5,284 bases of DNA, from the NCBI GenBank assembly GCA_004297665.1, contig SCUP01000133.1:1-5284 (forward strand). Direction: 5' to 3'. The notes under the pieces are model-generated. The model saw only the letters and a program-made list of their open reading frames with translations, was not told the DNA's origin and ran no database searches. How positions within the stretch are numbered: the stretch's first letter is position 1; each line of letters begins with the position of its first letter. The position numbers were made by a program, and so were the translations under genes. The stretch is from Nitrosarchaeum sp. (GTDB taxonomy: Archaea; Thermoproteota; Nitrososphaeria; Nitrososphaerales; Nitrosopumilaceae). Shown here piece after piece: positions 1-5,284 of this stretch.

Positions 1-324
1 TCTAGAATATTTTTTGTTCCAAGATTTTAGCATTAAGTATTGACGTATACCTAACACAAGCCAAGATACTGAAATTATGATTATTATGACTAGTGATATG
101 GCAAGAAAAACCCCAAACTCATCATATTCATCAAGTATGAAAAAAAAGTGTGGATGCAGAATCAGATACGATGAAAGGCCTATTGCTAGTGGTGCCAAAA
201 TTAATGCAGATATTGATATTCCTAAAAGAGTTTTTCCTATCTGGTTTATCTTATCAATAAATCCATCCATTACTTCAATTATACTAAAGCGTGATTGTGA
301 GTTAGAATTTTCTATATTTGTCAT
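1..324 (-). CDS. Small two-helix membrane protein, 3' end beyond window (partial)
   Basis: This gene runs off the left edge: 108 codons are open from the ATG at 324-322 to base 1 with no stop. An in-frame TAA at 339-337 lies four codons upstream, so this ATG is the first possible start; a weak AGGA-type ribosome site sits just before it. The N-terminus is polar (begins MTNIENSNSQSRF) and is followed by two strongly hydrophobic segments, about residues 33-57 and 71-93, the second containing a run of five isoleucines. The short loop between them is aromatic and acidic (HPHFFFILDEYDE). The sequence after the second helix is basic (RQYLMLKSWNKKYSR), which by the positive-inside rule puts both ends in the cytoplasm as a hairpin. 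It lies 28 nt downstream of the cupredoxin gene on the same strand, so the two are probably cotranscribed. I recognise no family or function. The opposite-strand frame here is its shadow. Confidence 0.8.
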   Translation of the reverse strand, partial: MTNIENSNSQSRFSIIEVMDGFIDKINQIGKTLLGISISALILAPLAIGLSSYLILHPHFFFILDEYDEFGVFLAISLVIIIIISVSWLVLGIRQYLMLKSWNKKYSR

Positions 325-352
325 GTTTATCCTGTTTTAATAATTTTTGAGG

Positions 353-832
353 TCATTTTACTATAAAAGTTCCGCTCATCTCAGGATGTAATGTACAATG
401 AAACGTAAATTCACCTGTCTTGTCGGCAATAAATGTAATTGATTGGGATTCAAAATAATTCAAGTCTTTTGTGTGAACATTAAATTCATCCATGTTCAAA
501 TTATGTTTCTGATTATCTTGATTGATCATATGAAAAGAAATCAGCTCACCACGACTTACTGAGACTATTGGTTTCTGACTTGGAGTTAAACTGTTTTTCC
601 CACCTTTTGTTGAAGATAATACAAACATAGGACCATGTTGTGTTGGTATTGATTTTACATAAAAGTTTGCTGGCGCTCCAAACACAGGAGATGTTGCATT
701 TACAGGAATCATAGAATTAACAACATAATATCCACCAACTGAACAAAGTGTAACAATGCCTATGATTGTAAGTATTGTATTTCTTCCTAATTTAGTCTGG
801 TGTTTTTGTTTTACCAATTGATTGCATGACAT
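353..832 (-). CDS. Membrane-anchored cupredoxin (blue copper protein)
   Basis: A 159-residue protein. After a basic N-terminus there is one hydrophobic segment at about residues 20-38 (TILTIIGIVTLCSVGGYYVV). It is followed by a roughly 100-residue beta-rich domain (about 57-159) exposed outside the membrane. The C-terminus carries a type 1 copper signature: His110 in KHNLNM, then Cys146, His149 and Met152 in FHCTLHPEMSGTF. These would be the N(His), S(Cys), N(His) and S(Met) ligands. The C-x2-H-x2-M-x-G pattern is that of small plastocyanin-like domains. The likely role is single-electron transfer, or copper handling, at the outer face of the membrane. Ammonia-oxidising archaea are known to use many cupredoxins where bacteria use cytochromes c. 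The Cys30 region is not a proper lipobox, so a helix anchor is more likely than a lipid anchor. An in-frame TAA directly precedes the ATG, which fixes the start. It heads a probable operon with the small membrane protein and is divergent from htrA. The fold is a firm call; the redox partner is unknown. Confidence 0.9.
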   Translation of the reverse strand: MSCNQLVKQKHQTKLGRNTILTIIGIVTLCSVGGYYVVNSMIPVNATSPVFGAPANFYVKSIPTQHGPMFVLSSTKGGKNSLTPSQKPIVSVSRGELISFHMINQDNQKHNLNMDEFNVHTKDLNYFESQSITFIADKTGEFTFHCTLHPEMSGTFIVK

Positions 833-870
833 TTACCACTATTTAGACAATGATGAACAAAGTTAAGTAT

Positions 871-878
871 ATTATAAA
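871..878 (-). promoter_or_regulatory. TATA box for the cupredoxin operon
   Basis: Read on the minus strand the sequence is TTTATAAT within a longer TTTTTATAATATAC tract, a good archaeal TATA/BRE-type element. With the usual spacing of about 24-27 bp the transcript would start near 847, leaving a leader of roughly 15 nt before the ATG at 832. This is inferred from sequence and spacing only. Confidence 0.5.
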
Positions 879-985
879 AACAAAAAATCAACACCTCATT
901 AAGTGCAAATGCATTTTAATTTACTGTATCAAAATATTTATCAATTCTATAATTTAAAAAAACATGGAAAACTTCTATCTAATTC

Positions 986-993
986 TTTTATAA
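986..993 (+). promoter_or_regulatory. TATA box for the htrA-type protease gene
   Basis: TTTTATAA lies in an otherwise AT-rich stretch and predicts a start near 1012-1018. That gives a leader of about 30 nt which would contain GTGAT at 1035-1039, a partial match to the GGAGGTGAT Shine-Dalgarno consensus, five bases before the ATG. A second AT tract at 1024-1031 is too close to the ATG to work as the TATA box. The region is so AT-rich that chance matches are likely, so confidence is moderate. Confidence 0.4.
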
Positions 994-1044
994 TTGAATT
1001 ATGAGAAAAAATAATTAATACCAAAATATATTATGTGATAAAAA

Positions 1045-2271
1045 ATGACTAACACACAAAAACTTCTAATCGGAGTAGTAATAATTCTTGGAGTACTTGT
1101 GGCAATAACTATTCCTCCCTCTATAGAATTTTATTTTGAAAAGAAAAATCAACTAGATACAAATGAAATAATGAGTCTCAAAGACATAACTCCCGAGAGC
1201 AAAACTGATGAAATAGTAAAGGAAATCACAACAAATGACAATTCTCAGTATGATCAAAGTACTACAAATCTGGGTAGGATTTATCAAAACTTGGAAAATT
1301 CCGTTGTACAAATAACCAGTACTGTAATAGAGACAAGATCAAATATTATCATCAATGGCAATCCATTGGAACAGCAGTCATCTAGGCTAGGTTCTGGATT
1401 TGTGTATGATGATGAAGGCCATATTATTACAAATAATCATGTTGTTTCAGGTGTAAGTAACGTTGATGTTGCTTTATCCAACGGCGACACTTTTAATGCC
1501 AAAGTGATTGGTACTGATGAATTTAATGACATTGCAGTTTTGCAGATAACTGATGATTATTCTAATGAACCAATAACTCCCATATCCTTTGCTGATTCAT
1601 CTCAAGTTAATGTTGGTGATCAAGTGATTGCCATTGGAAATCCGTTTGGACTAAGTAATACCATGACAACAGGCATAGTAAGTCAAATTGGAAGATTGCT
1701 TCCAAATAAGGATCTTGGATTTTCTATTCCAAATATCATCCAAACTGATGCTGCAATCAACCCAGGAAATTCAGGAGGACCACTTTTAGATAACAGTGGA
1801 AATTTAATTGGAATGAATACTGCAATTGAATCTAAAGTAGGAGAATTTGCAGGTGTTGGTTTTGCTGTTCCATCAAATACCATTAAAAAAGTTGTATCTG
1901 CTTTAATTGAAAAAGGTGAATATGATCATCCATGGTTAGGAATTTCTGGAACTACACTCTCACCAAAATTAGCAGAAAAATTGAATCTACCCCAGAATTT
2001 TAGGGGTGCTCTAATCAATGGAGTTGTAAAAGATGGGCCTGCAGATAAGGCCGGAATCAAAGATGCACTGTATACTGTCGATAGAGAAATAGCAAGTGCA
2101 GATATAGTAATTTCAATTGATAATACACCAGTTAAAAGAATAGATGACATTATTGCATATGTATCAGAAAACAAATCCGTAGGCGATAATGTTTCTCTTC
2201 AGGTCTACAGAGATGGTAATGTAATTGATATTGATATTGAGCTTGGTAAACGAGCAACAAATAGTGAGTAA
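1045..2271 (+). CDS. Membrane-anchored HtrA/DegP-type serine protease with one PDZ domain
   Basis: A 408-residue trypsin-like protease of the HtrA/DegP family (MEROPS S1C). Residues 7-24 form a single membrane anchor, followed by a polar linker to about residue 75. The protease domain (about 77-290) shows the full triad: His132 in TNNHVV, Asp162 in FNDIAVL, and Ser243 in INPGNSGGPL. The supporting IGNPFGL and VGFAVPSN motifs are also present. A C-terminal PDZ domain (about 297-400) has the GPADKAGIK element and then an extra hairpin-like stretch of about 13 residues before DIVISIDNTPV. Similar insertions occur in many bacterial HtrA proteins, so this is probably a subfamily trait. The family degrades or refolds damaged exported proteins, and the anchor puts the active domain on the outer face of the membrane. 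An in-frame TAA at 1039-1041, directly upstream, makes ATG 1045 the first available start. The gene is divergent from the cupredoxin operon and is followed by a 200-bp gap, so it is probably transcribed alone. Substrates are not evident. Confidence 0.95.
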   Translation: MTNTQKLLIGVVIILGVLVAITIPPSIEFYFEKKNQLDTNEIMSLKDITPESKTDEIVKEITTNDNSQYDQSTTNLGRIYQNLENSVVQITSTVIETRSNIIINGNPLEQQSSRLGSGFVYDDEGHIITNNHVVSGVSNVDVALSNGDTFNAKVIGTDEFNDIAVLQITDDYSNEPITPISFADSSQVNVGDQVIAIGNPFGLSNTMTTGIVSQIGRLLPNKDLGFSIPNIIQTDAAINPGNSGGPLLDNSGNLIGMNTAIESKVGEFAGVGFAVPSNTIKKVVSALIEKGEYDHPWLGISGTTLSPKLAEKLNLPQNFRGALINGVVKDGPADKAGIKDALYTVDREIASADIVISIDNTPVKRIDDIIAYVSENKSVGDNVSLQVYRDGNVIDIDIELGKRATNSE

Positions 2272-2289
2272 TTTTACATTAATTGCAAA

Positions 2290-2445
2290 TTATTTTAGTT
2301 CATCTTCGTGCTTAGTTGTATTGTTACTTTTTGATGGTTTCCCAGTATGATTTTGATAGAAGCTAAGATTCTCTATTTCATCCCACTTAGGATACAAAGA
2401 ATGGGAGATGGGTATTACAGTTGGAAATATTAGAAGAATTGATAT
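2290..2445 (-). other. Unexplained 51-codon open stretch, possible small gene or gene remnant
   Basis: On the minus strand the frame is open from just after a TAA at 2448-2446 to a TAA at 2292-2290. That is 51 codons, in DNA so AT-rich that chance stops should be frequent. There is no ATG; the only plausible start is TTG at 2397-2395, giving 35 residues beginning LYPKWDEIENLSFYQNH and ending in a polar, charged tail (KHEDELK). The stop lies 18 bp from the htrA stop in convergent orientation. The near-symmetric TATA element at 2445-2455 could also fire leftwards, with a start near 2420. I recognise no family. It may be a small protein gene, the 3' remnant of a decayed gene, or chance. The rest of the 2272-2471 gap holds only a T5 run at 2328-2332, possibly part of the htrA terminator, and the cyclase promoter. 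Confidence 0.25.
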
Positions 2446-2455
2446 TTATATAAAA
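2445..2455 (+). promoter_or_regulatory. Strong TATA box for the cyclase gene (leaderless start)
   Basis: TTTATATAAAA is the best TATA element in the window. Its centre is about 22 bp from the TTG at 2472, so transcription is expected to begin at or within a few bases of that codon. This agrees with the lack of any Shine-Dalgarno sequence between the box and the gene. The element is almost its own reverse complement and could in principle also serve the minus strand. Confidence 0.6.
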
Positions 2456-2471
2456 TTAACAAAGAACTGAA

Positions 2472-4235
2472 TTGCATATTTCATTTAGTATCGATAAAAA
2501 ATTGATTCTTTTAGTAATTATGGTATCTGTAATTACGCTTTTAGTTACAGCCTATCTGAGTTTCAACTATGGAGAACAAATTCTAAGAGAAAAAGCTAAT
2601 GATCTACTAATTGGCGAATCTACAGCACGTGGTAATACTATTAGACTTCTTTTTGAATCCCAAATTGACCAAAATCAAATTTTAGCAAATGAACCAATGA
2701 TAAAAACTCTGGTTAATGAATTAAATCAAACACCTGAAAACGAATTTAATAAAATAAGAGAAAATAAACTTGGAGACTTTCTTACTCAAATTCAAGCATT
2801 TCAAACACGAGTTGGATTTTCAATGGGTTTTGAAGATGTAAAAATTATCGGAGCAAATGGAAAAGTTTTCTTTTCACTTAGCAAACTAACTGATAATAAT
2901 TTTCTTCATGATCCGCTATTTCAAAAAGGATTAAAAAAATCAACTATAGATTTTGAACCCACTAATACTGGTAAAAAAATGATTATAGTTTCTCCAATTT
3001 TTGCTCCAGATAGTAAAAAAGATGATGAACCAATAGGAGTAGTTATCTCCAGAATGCGAACTGAATCATTAGATAGTATCTTAGCTAATAGAAGCGGTTT
3101 GGGTGAAACTGGAGAAGTTTATATCGTAAGTGATGGGTTTTTGATGTTATCTGAATCTAGATTCATAGACAGTGCTATCTTCAAACAAAAAGTTGATACC
3201 ATTCCCGTTCAAAAATGTTTTAGAGAAGGAGAAGAATTTACAGGATTTTATCCTGATTATAGAAAAATTCCAATCTATGGTTCTTCATACTGCGCTAATG
3301 ATTTGGGGTTTGTTTTGCTTGCAGAAATTGACGAAGCAGAAATAATTCAACCAATTTTAGTACTTCAAAATAGAATTTTTCAAACAGGTCTAATAATTAC
3401 TGTTGTAATGACAATTATCGCGTTTATACTTTCAAAATCTTTGTCTCGACCTCTAATAAAATTAAAAAATGCTGCAAACCAAGTTGCAAGTGGAGATTTT
3501 CATATTAGAACTAATATTACAACAAGAGATGAAATTGGAGAACTATCATATGCATTTGATTCCATGACTGAAAAACTCCAGAGATCGTTGATTGAAATTA
3601 AAGAAAAAGAAGATGTCATAAAACAACAAGAAGATATTTTATTACAATTTTCTGATCATAGTGAAAAATACTGTGTTTGTATGGTGGATATTATGAATTC
3701 AACAAAAATCACCGCTAAATTATCTGAATCAGAAACCAGTGAATTTTATAACCTCTTTCTTAACTCTATTGCTGGAATTGTAAGAAATTTTGGTGGTATA
3801 GTAATAAAAAATATTGGAGATGCGTTATTATTTTATTTTCCAGTCATGCCATCCGAAGAAGAATCTGTATTAAAGAAATGTCTTGATTGTTGTTTAACTT
3901 TAGGTGAATCACACGATGATATAGCAAAAAAATTAGAAAACCAAAAACTACCTGTTTTTGATTATAGAATTAGTTCTACTTATGGAATGGTTAGAATAGC
4001 AAAAACATCAACATCATCTATTAATGATATTTTTGGAAATACTGTAAATCGTTGTGCTAAGATAAATAGAATTGCTCCTGCAAATAGATTGATTATTGAT
4101 GAAGAATTTTATGATAGTATCAAAATTTTTGATGGTTATATATTTAAAAAAATAGATAGTGATATTACCGCTCCAGAAGCAGGTTATTCAGGATATCTTG
4201 TTTCCAGAAAGAACATTGATAATATTAAAAATTAA
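2472..4235 (+). CDS. Transmembrane Cache-HAMP class III adenylate/guanylate cyclase
   Basis: A 587-residue receptor cyclase, predicted to make cAMP from ATP in response to an external ligand. Helix 1 (about 10-30) and helix 2 (about 303-321) flank an outer double-Cache-like sensor of about 265 residues. Its recognisable core is GLGETGEVYIVSDG, and Cys249 and Cys274 could form a disulfide. A HAMP domain follows (about 321-373; Pro327, DEIGEL at 353-358), then a charged coiled coil (365-395) and the cyclase domain (about 400-580). Metal-binding aspartates are Asp406 (MVDIMNST) and Asp450 (KNIGDALLF). Lys446 and Asp519 (NDIFGNTVN) match the adenine-selecting pair, and Asn526 is the transition-state asparagine. 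The partner arginine four residues later is Lys530 (NRCAKIN), a departure from the canonical enzyme. The TTG start is chosen because a TAA lies five codons upstream with no ATG between, and the next ATG (residue 17) would cut helix 1. The gene appears monocistronic. Cyclase identity is firm; activity and ATP preference are inferred. Confidence 0.92.
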   Translation: MHISFSIDKKLILLVIMVSVITLLVTAYLSFNYGEQILREKANDLLIGESTARGNTIRLLFESQIDQNQILANEPMIKTLVNELNQTPENEFNKIRENKLGDFLTQIQAFQTRVGFSMGFEDVKIIGANGKVFFSLSKLTDNNFLHDPLFQKGLKKSTIDFEPTNTGKKMIIVSPIFAPDSKKDDEPIGVVISRMRTESLDSILANRSGLGETGEVYIVSDGFLMLSESRFIDSAIFKQKVDTIPVQKCFREGEEFTGFYPDYRKIPIYGSSYCANDLGFVLLAEIDEAEIIQPILVLQNRIFQTGLIITVVMTIIAFILSKSLSRPLIKLKNAANQVASGDFHIRTNITTRDEIGELSYAFDSMTEKLQRSLIEIKEKEDVIKQQEDILLQFSDHSEKYCVCMVDIMNSTKITAKLSESETSEFYNLFLNSIAGIVRNFGGIVIKNIGDALLFYFPVMPSEEESVLKKCLDCCLTLGESHDDIAKKLENQKLPVFDYRISSTYGMVRIAKTSTSSINDIFGNTVNRCAKINRIAPANRLIIDEEFYDSIKIFDGYIFKKIDSDITAPEAGYSGYLVSRKNIDNIKN

Positions 4236-4247
4236 ACATAGACCATA

Positions 4248-4253
4248 TTTTTT
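4248..4253 (+). terminator. Oligo-T terminator after the cyclase gene
   Basis: A run of six T on the plus strand begins 13 bases after the cyclase stop codon, in the 16-bp gap between two convergent genes. Archaeal RNA polymerase terminates at such T tracts without a hairpin. The run overlaps the last codon of the opposing oxidoreductase gene. For that opposing transcript, a T5 run on the minus strand at 4231-4227, inside the cyclase 3' end, could play the same part, giving overlapping 3' ends. Confidence 0.4.
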
Positions 4254-5284
4254 ATAATGCCAATTTTTCAATTATGTCGCTGAATTTCCAAGGACCACAT
4301 TGCGCATCTGAATTTTCGCTCTCAAACATTCCTTGTTTGTTTAGATGATTTACAATATGTGCCGAAAATGGCAAAGCTCCTGTGGCTCCTGGAGAATTAT
4401 AATTCAAAATATGAAAAGACATCGAATCGCCTTCTAAAATTACATCTGGAACAAATTGTCCGTTCTCATTTATTACAGATGATCTGATTCCTGCAGTTCC
4501 TCTTTCTGTAATTTTTTTTGCATCAATTTTTGGTAGGAATCGCTTAACTCTGTTAATCATTGCTGATTTTGACATCGAGGATTGAATTTCATTTATTGCG
4601 AGTTCTTGGAATCGTTTATCAAATATTGTTTTTCTTGCACCAGATCTAAGCATTTCTAATATTTTTGGAATGAATTCTTTGATATTCTCTGTTTTATTGT
4701 ATCCATATGGACTAAACACTGGTACTGCATTTGGTCCAATCTCACAACTTCCATCCACTCTGATAATCCAATGTGGATCTAAAAATGGATAATCTGGATA
4801 TTTTGGTACAGAATACACACTTGTTTTTGTCAAATTATTGTATTCTTTTGGTGTTCTCCAATACTCCCCTCTGAAATGCACATCTGTAAATGTCTCTGCA
4901 ACGCCGATTTTATGTGCAATGTCTATTGCTTTTCCTCCAGCTGCATTGATAACAAAATTTGCAAAAATCTCATATTCATTATTTAATGTGATTTTCCATT
5001 TACCGTCAACTTTTTTTATATTGGTCACTTTAGTGTCTCGCATAAAATTTATTCCATTGTCTATGCTATCTTTCATCAATGTATCCGTAACTTTAGAATA
5101 ATCTGTGGATCCATCTTTGTACACATAAAGTGCAGATTCACATTTTATTTCTGGTTCTATTTTCTTTAATTCATTTTTATTCATTAATTTGATATCATTA
5201 TCTTGTAATCCATTTTGTTTCCCCCATTTGAAATATTTCTCTAATACTTTAGTTCCTTTTTCATCTAAGGATACTTCTAATACT
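4252..5284 (-). CDS. FAD-dependent 2-hydroxyacid oxidoreductase, LhgO/malate:quinone type (5' end beyond window)
   Basis: The frame stays open from the TAA at 4254-4252 to the right edge, giving 343 visible residues. The ATG at 5184 is internal: the 33 codons before it (VLEVSLDEKGTKVLEKYFKW and on) read smoothly as part of the protein. It belongs to the DAO-fold FAD enzymes, group COG0579, which includes L-2-hydroxyglutarate oxidase (LhgO) and malate:quinone oxidoreductase. Visible marks are NAAGGKA at 4947-4927 (second FAD-contacting segment), FRGEYWR, GPNAVPVFSPYGY from 4737, GIRSSVINENGQFVPD and the C-terminal NSPGATGALP at 4398-4369. The GPNAV and PSPGAT-like elements favour LhgO over malate:quinone oxidoreductase. 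The N-terminal GxGxxG dinucleotide motif, about 50-80 residues, is outside the window. LhgO returns L-2-hydroxyglutarate, a side product of central dehydrogenases, to 2-oxoglutarate and passes electrons to the quinone pool. A tail of about 25 residues ending GPWKFSDIIEKLAL extends past the core. The substrate cannot be fixed from sequence alone. Confidence 0.85.
   Translation of the reverse strand, partial: VLEVSLDEKGTKVLEKYFKWGKQNGLQDNDIKLMNKNELKKIEPEIKCESALYVYKDGSTDYSKVTDTLMKDSIDNGINFMRDTKVTNIKKVDGKWKITLNNEYEIFANFVINAAGGKAIDIAHKIGVAETFTDVHFRGEYWRTPKEYNNLTKTSVYSVPKYPDYPFLDPHWIIRVDGSCEIGPNAVPVFSPYGYNKTENIKEFIPKILEMLRSGARKTIFDKRFQELAINEIQSSMSKSAMINRVKRFLPKIDAKKITERGTAGIRSSVINENGQFVPDVILEGDSMSFHILNYNSPGATGALPFSAHIVNHLNKQGMFESENSDAQCGPWKFSDIIEKLAL

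Noticed and set aside
77..340. Plus-strand 87-codon open frame
   Set aside because: It lies antisense to the partial membrane-protein gene (324 to 1), whose translation has two clean hydrophobic helices, a good start and operon spacing. The plus-strand product has no coherent features.
733..750. Lipoprotein signal in the cupredoxin (Cys30)
   Set aside because: The residues before the cysteine (V-T-L-C) do not satisfy a lipobox, because Leu at -1 is not Gly, Ala or Ser. A membrane helix anchor fits better.
1683..1883. Minus-strand 66-codon frame inside htrA
   Set aside because: It is fully inside the conserved protease domain around the catalytic serine, so it is a shadow frame.
1926..2174. 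Minus-strand 82-codon frame inside htrA
   Set aside because: It is a shadow of the PDZ region with no independent promoter or recognisable product.
2363..2390. CTAAG/CTTAG inverted repeat as a hairpin terminator or structured RNA
   Set aside because: Only a 5-bp stem with an 18-nt loop and no T run directly after it; this is expected by chance.
2408..2470. A 20-codon plus-strand frame from ATG 2408 as an upstream ORF for the cyclase
   Set aside because: The strong TATA box (2445-2455) lies inside it, so the cyclase transcript would begin downstream and not contain it.
4838..5101. Plus-strand 87-codon frame
   Set aside because: It is antisense to the conserved FAD-enzyme segment containing NAAGGKA and FRGEYWR, so it is a shadow.
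5182..5184. ATG at 5184 as the true start of the oxidoreductase
   Set aside because: The frame stays open to the window edge with family-like sequence upstream, and starting here would delete the FAD-binding N-terminus.
1..5284. CRISPR arrays, tRNA/rRNA genes, insertion sequences, defence system
   Set aside because: No regularly spaced repeats, tRNA-like folds, transposase motifs or terminal inverted repeats were seen on either strand by reading. The genes are ordinary envelope and metabolic families.

Overview
The window is AT-rich, gene-dense DNA with archaeal signals. TATA elements lie about 25 bp upstream of expected transcript starts, Shine-Dalgarno sites are weak or absent, and oligo-T runs follow genes. 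Together with the gene content (a membrane-anchored blue-copper protein, a membrane HtrA protease and a Cache-HAMP-cyclase), this fits a low-GC ammonia-oxidising archaeon of the Nitrosopumilus type (Nitrososphaerota). That assignment is inferred from protein style and composition; the window contains no rRNA or ammonia-oxidation gene to confirm it.

Left part (1-832, minus strand): a probable two-gene operon. A membrane-tethered cupredoxin (353-832) is followed 28 nt downstream by a small two-helix membrane protein (1-324) that is cut off by the window edge. The divergent intergenic region (833-1044) holds one TATA-like promoter for each direction.

Centre (1045-4235, plus strand): first a DegP/HtrA-type serine protease with an intact catalytic triad and one PDZ domain. 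A 200-bp gap follows. It carries a strong TATA box set for a leaderless transcript starting at a TTG codon, and also an unexplained 51-codon open stretch on the minus strand. Next is a 587-residue transmembrane sensor with a double-Cache-like outer domain, HAMP and class III nucleotidyl cyclase. Its catalytic aspartates and ATP-specifying Lys/Asp pair are present, but the usual transition-state arginine is replaced by lysine.

Right part (4252-5284, minus strand): most of an FAD-dependent oxidoreductase of the L-2-hydroxyglutarate oxidase / malate:quinone oxidoreductase group, running off the right edge. It converges on the cyclase gene with only 16 bp between the stop codons.

Four of the five clear genes are predicted to be membrane proteins, and three of those (cupredoxin, HtrA, Cache sensor) expose their main or sensory domain outside the cytoplasmic membrane. 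The common theme is therefore the cell envelope: copper redox chemistry, protein quality control and environmental sensing. Nothing shows that they form one dedicated system. I see no mobile element, CRISPR array or RNA gene.
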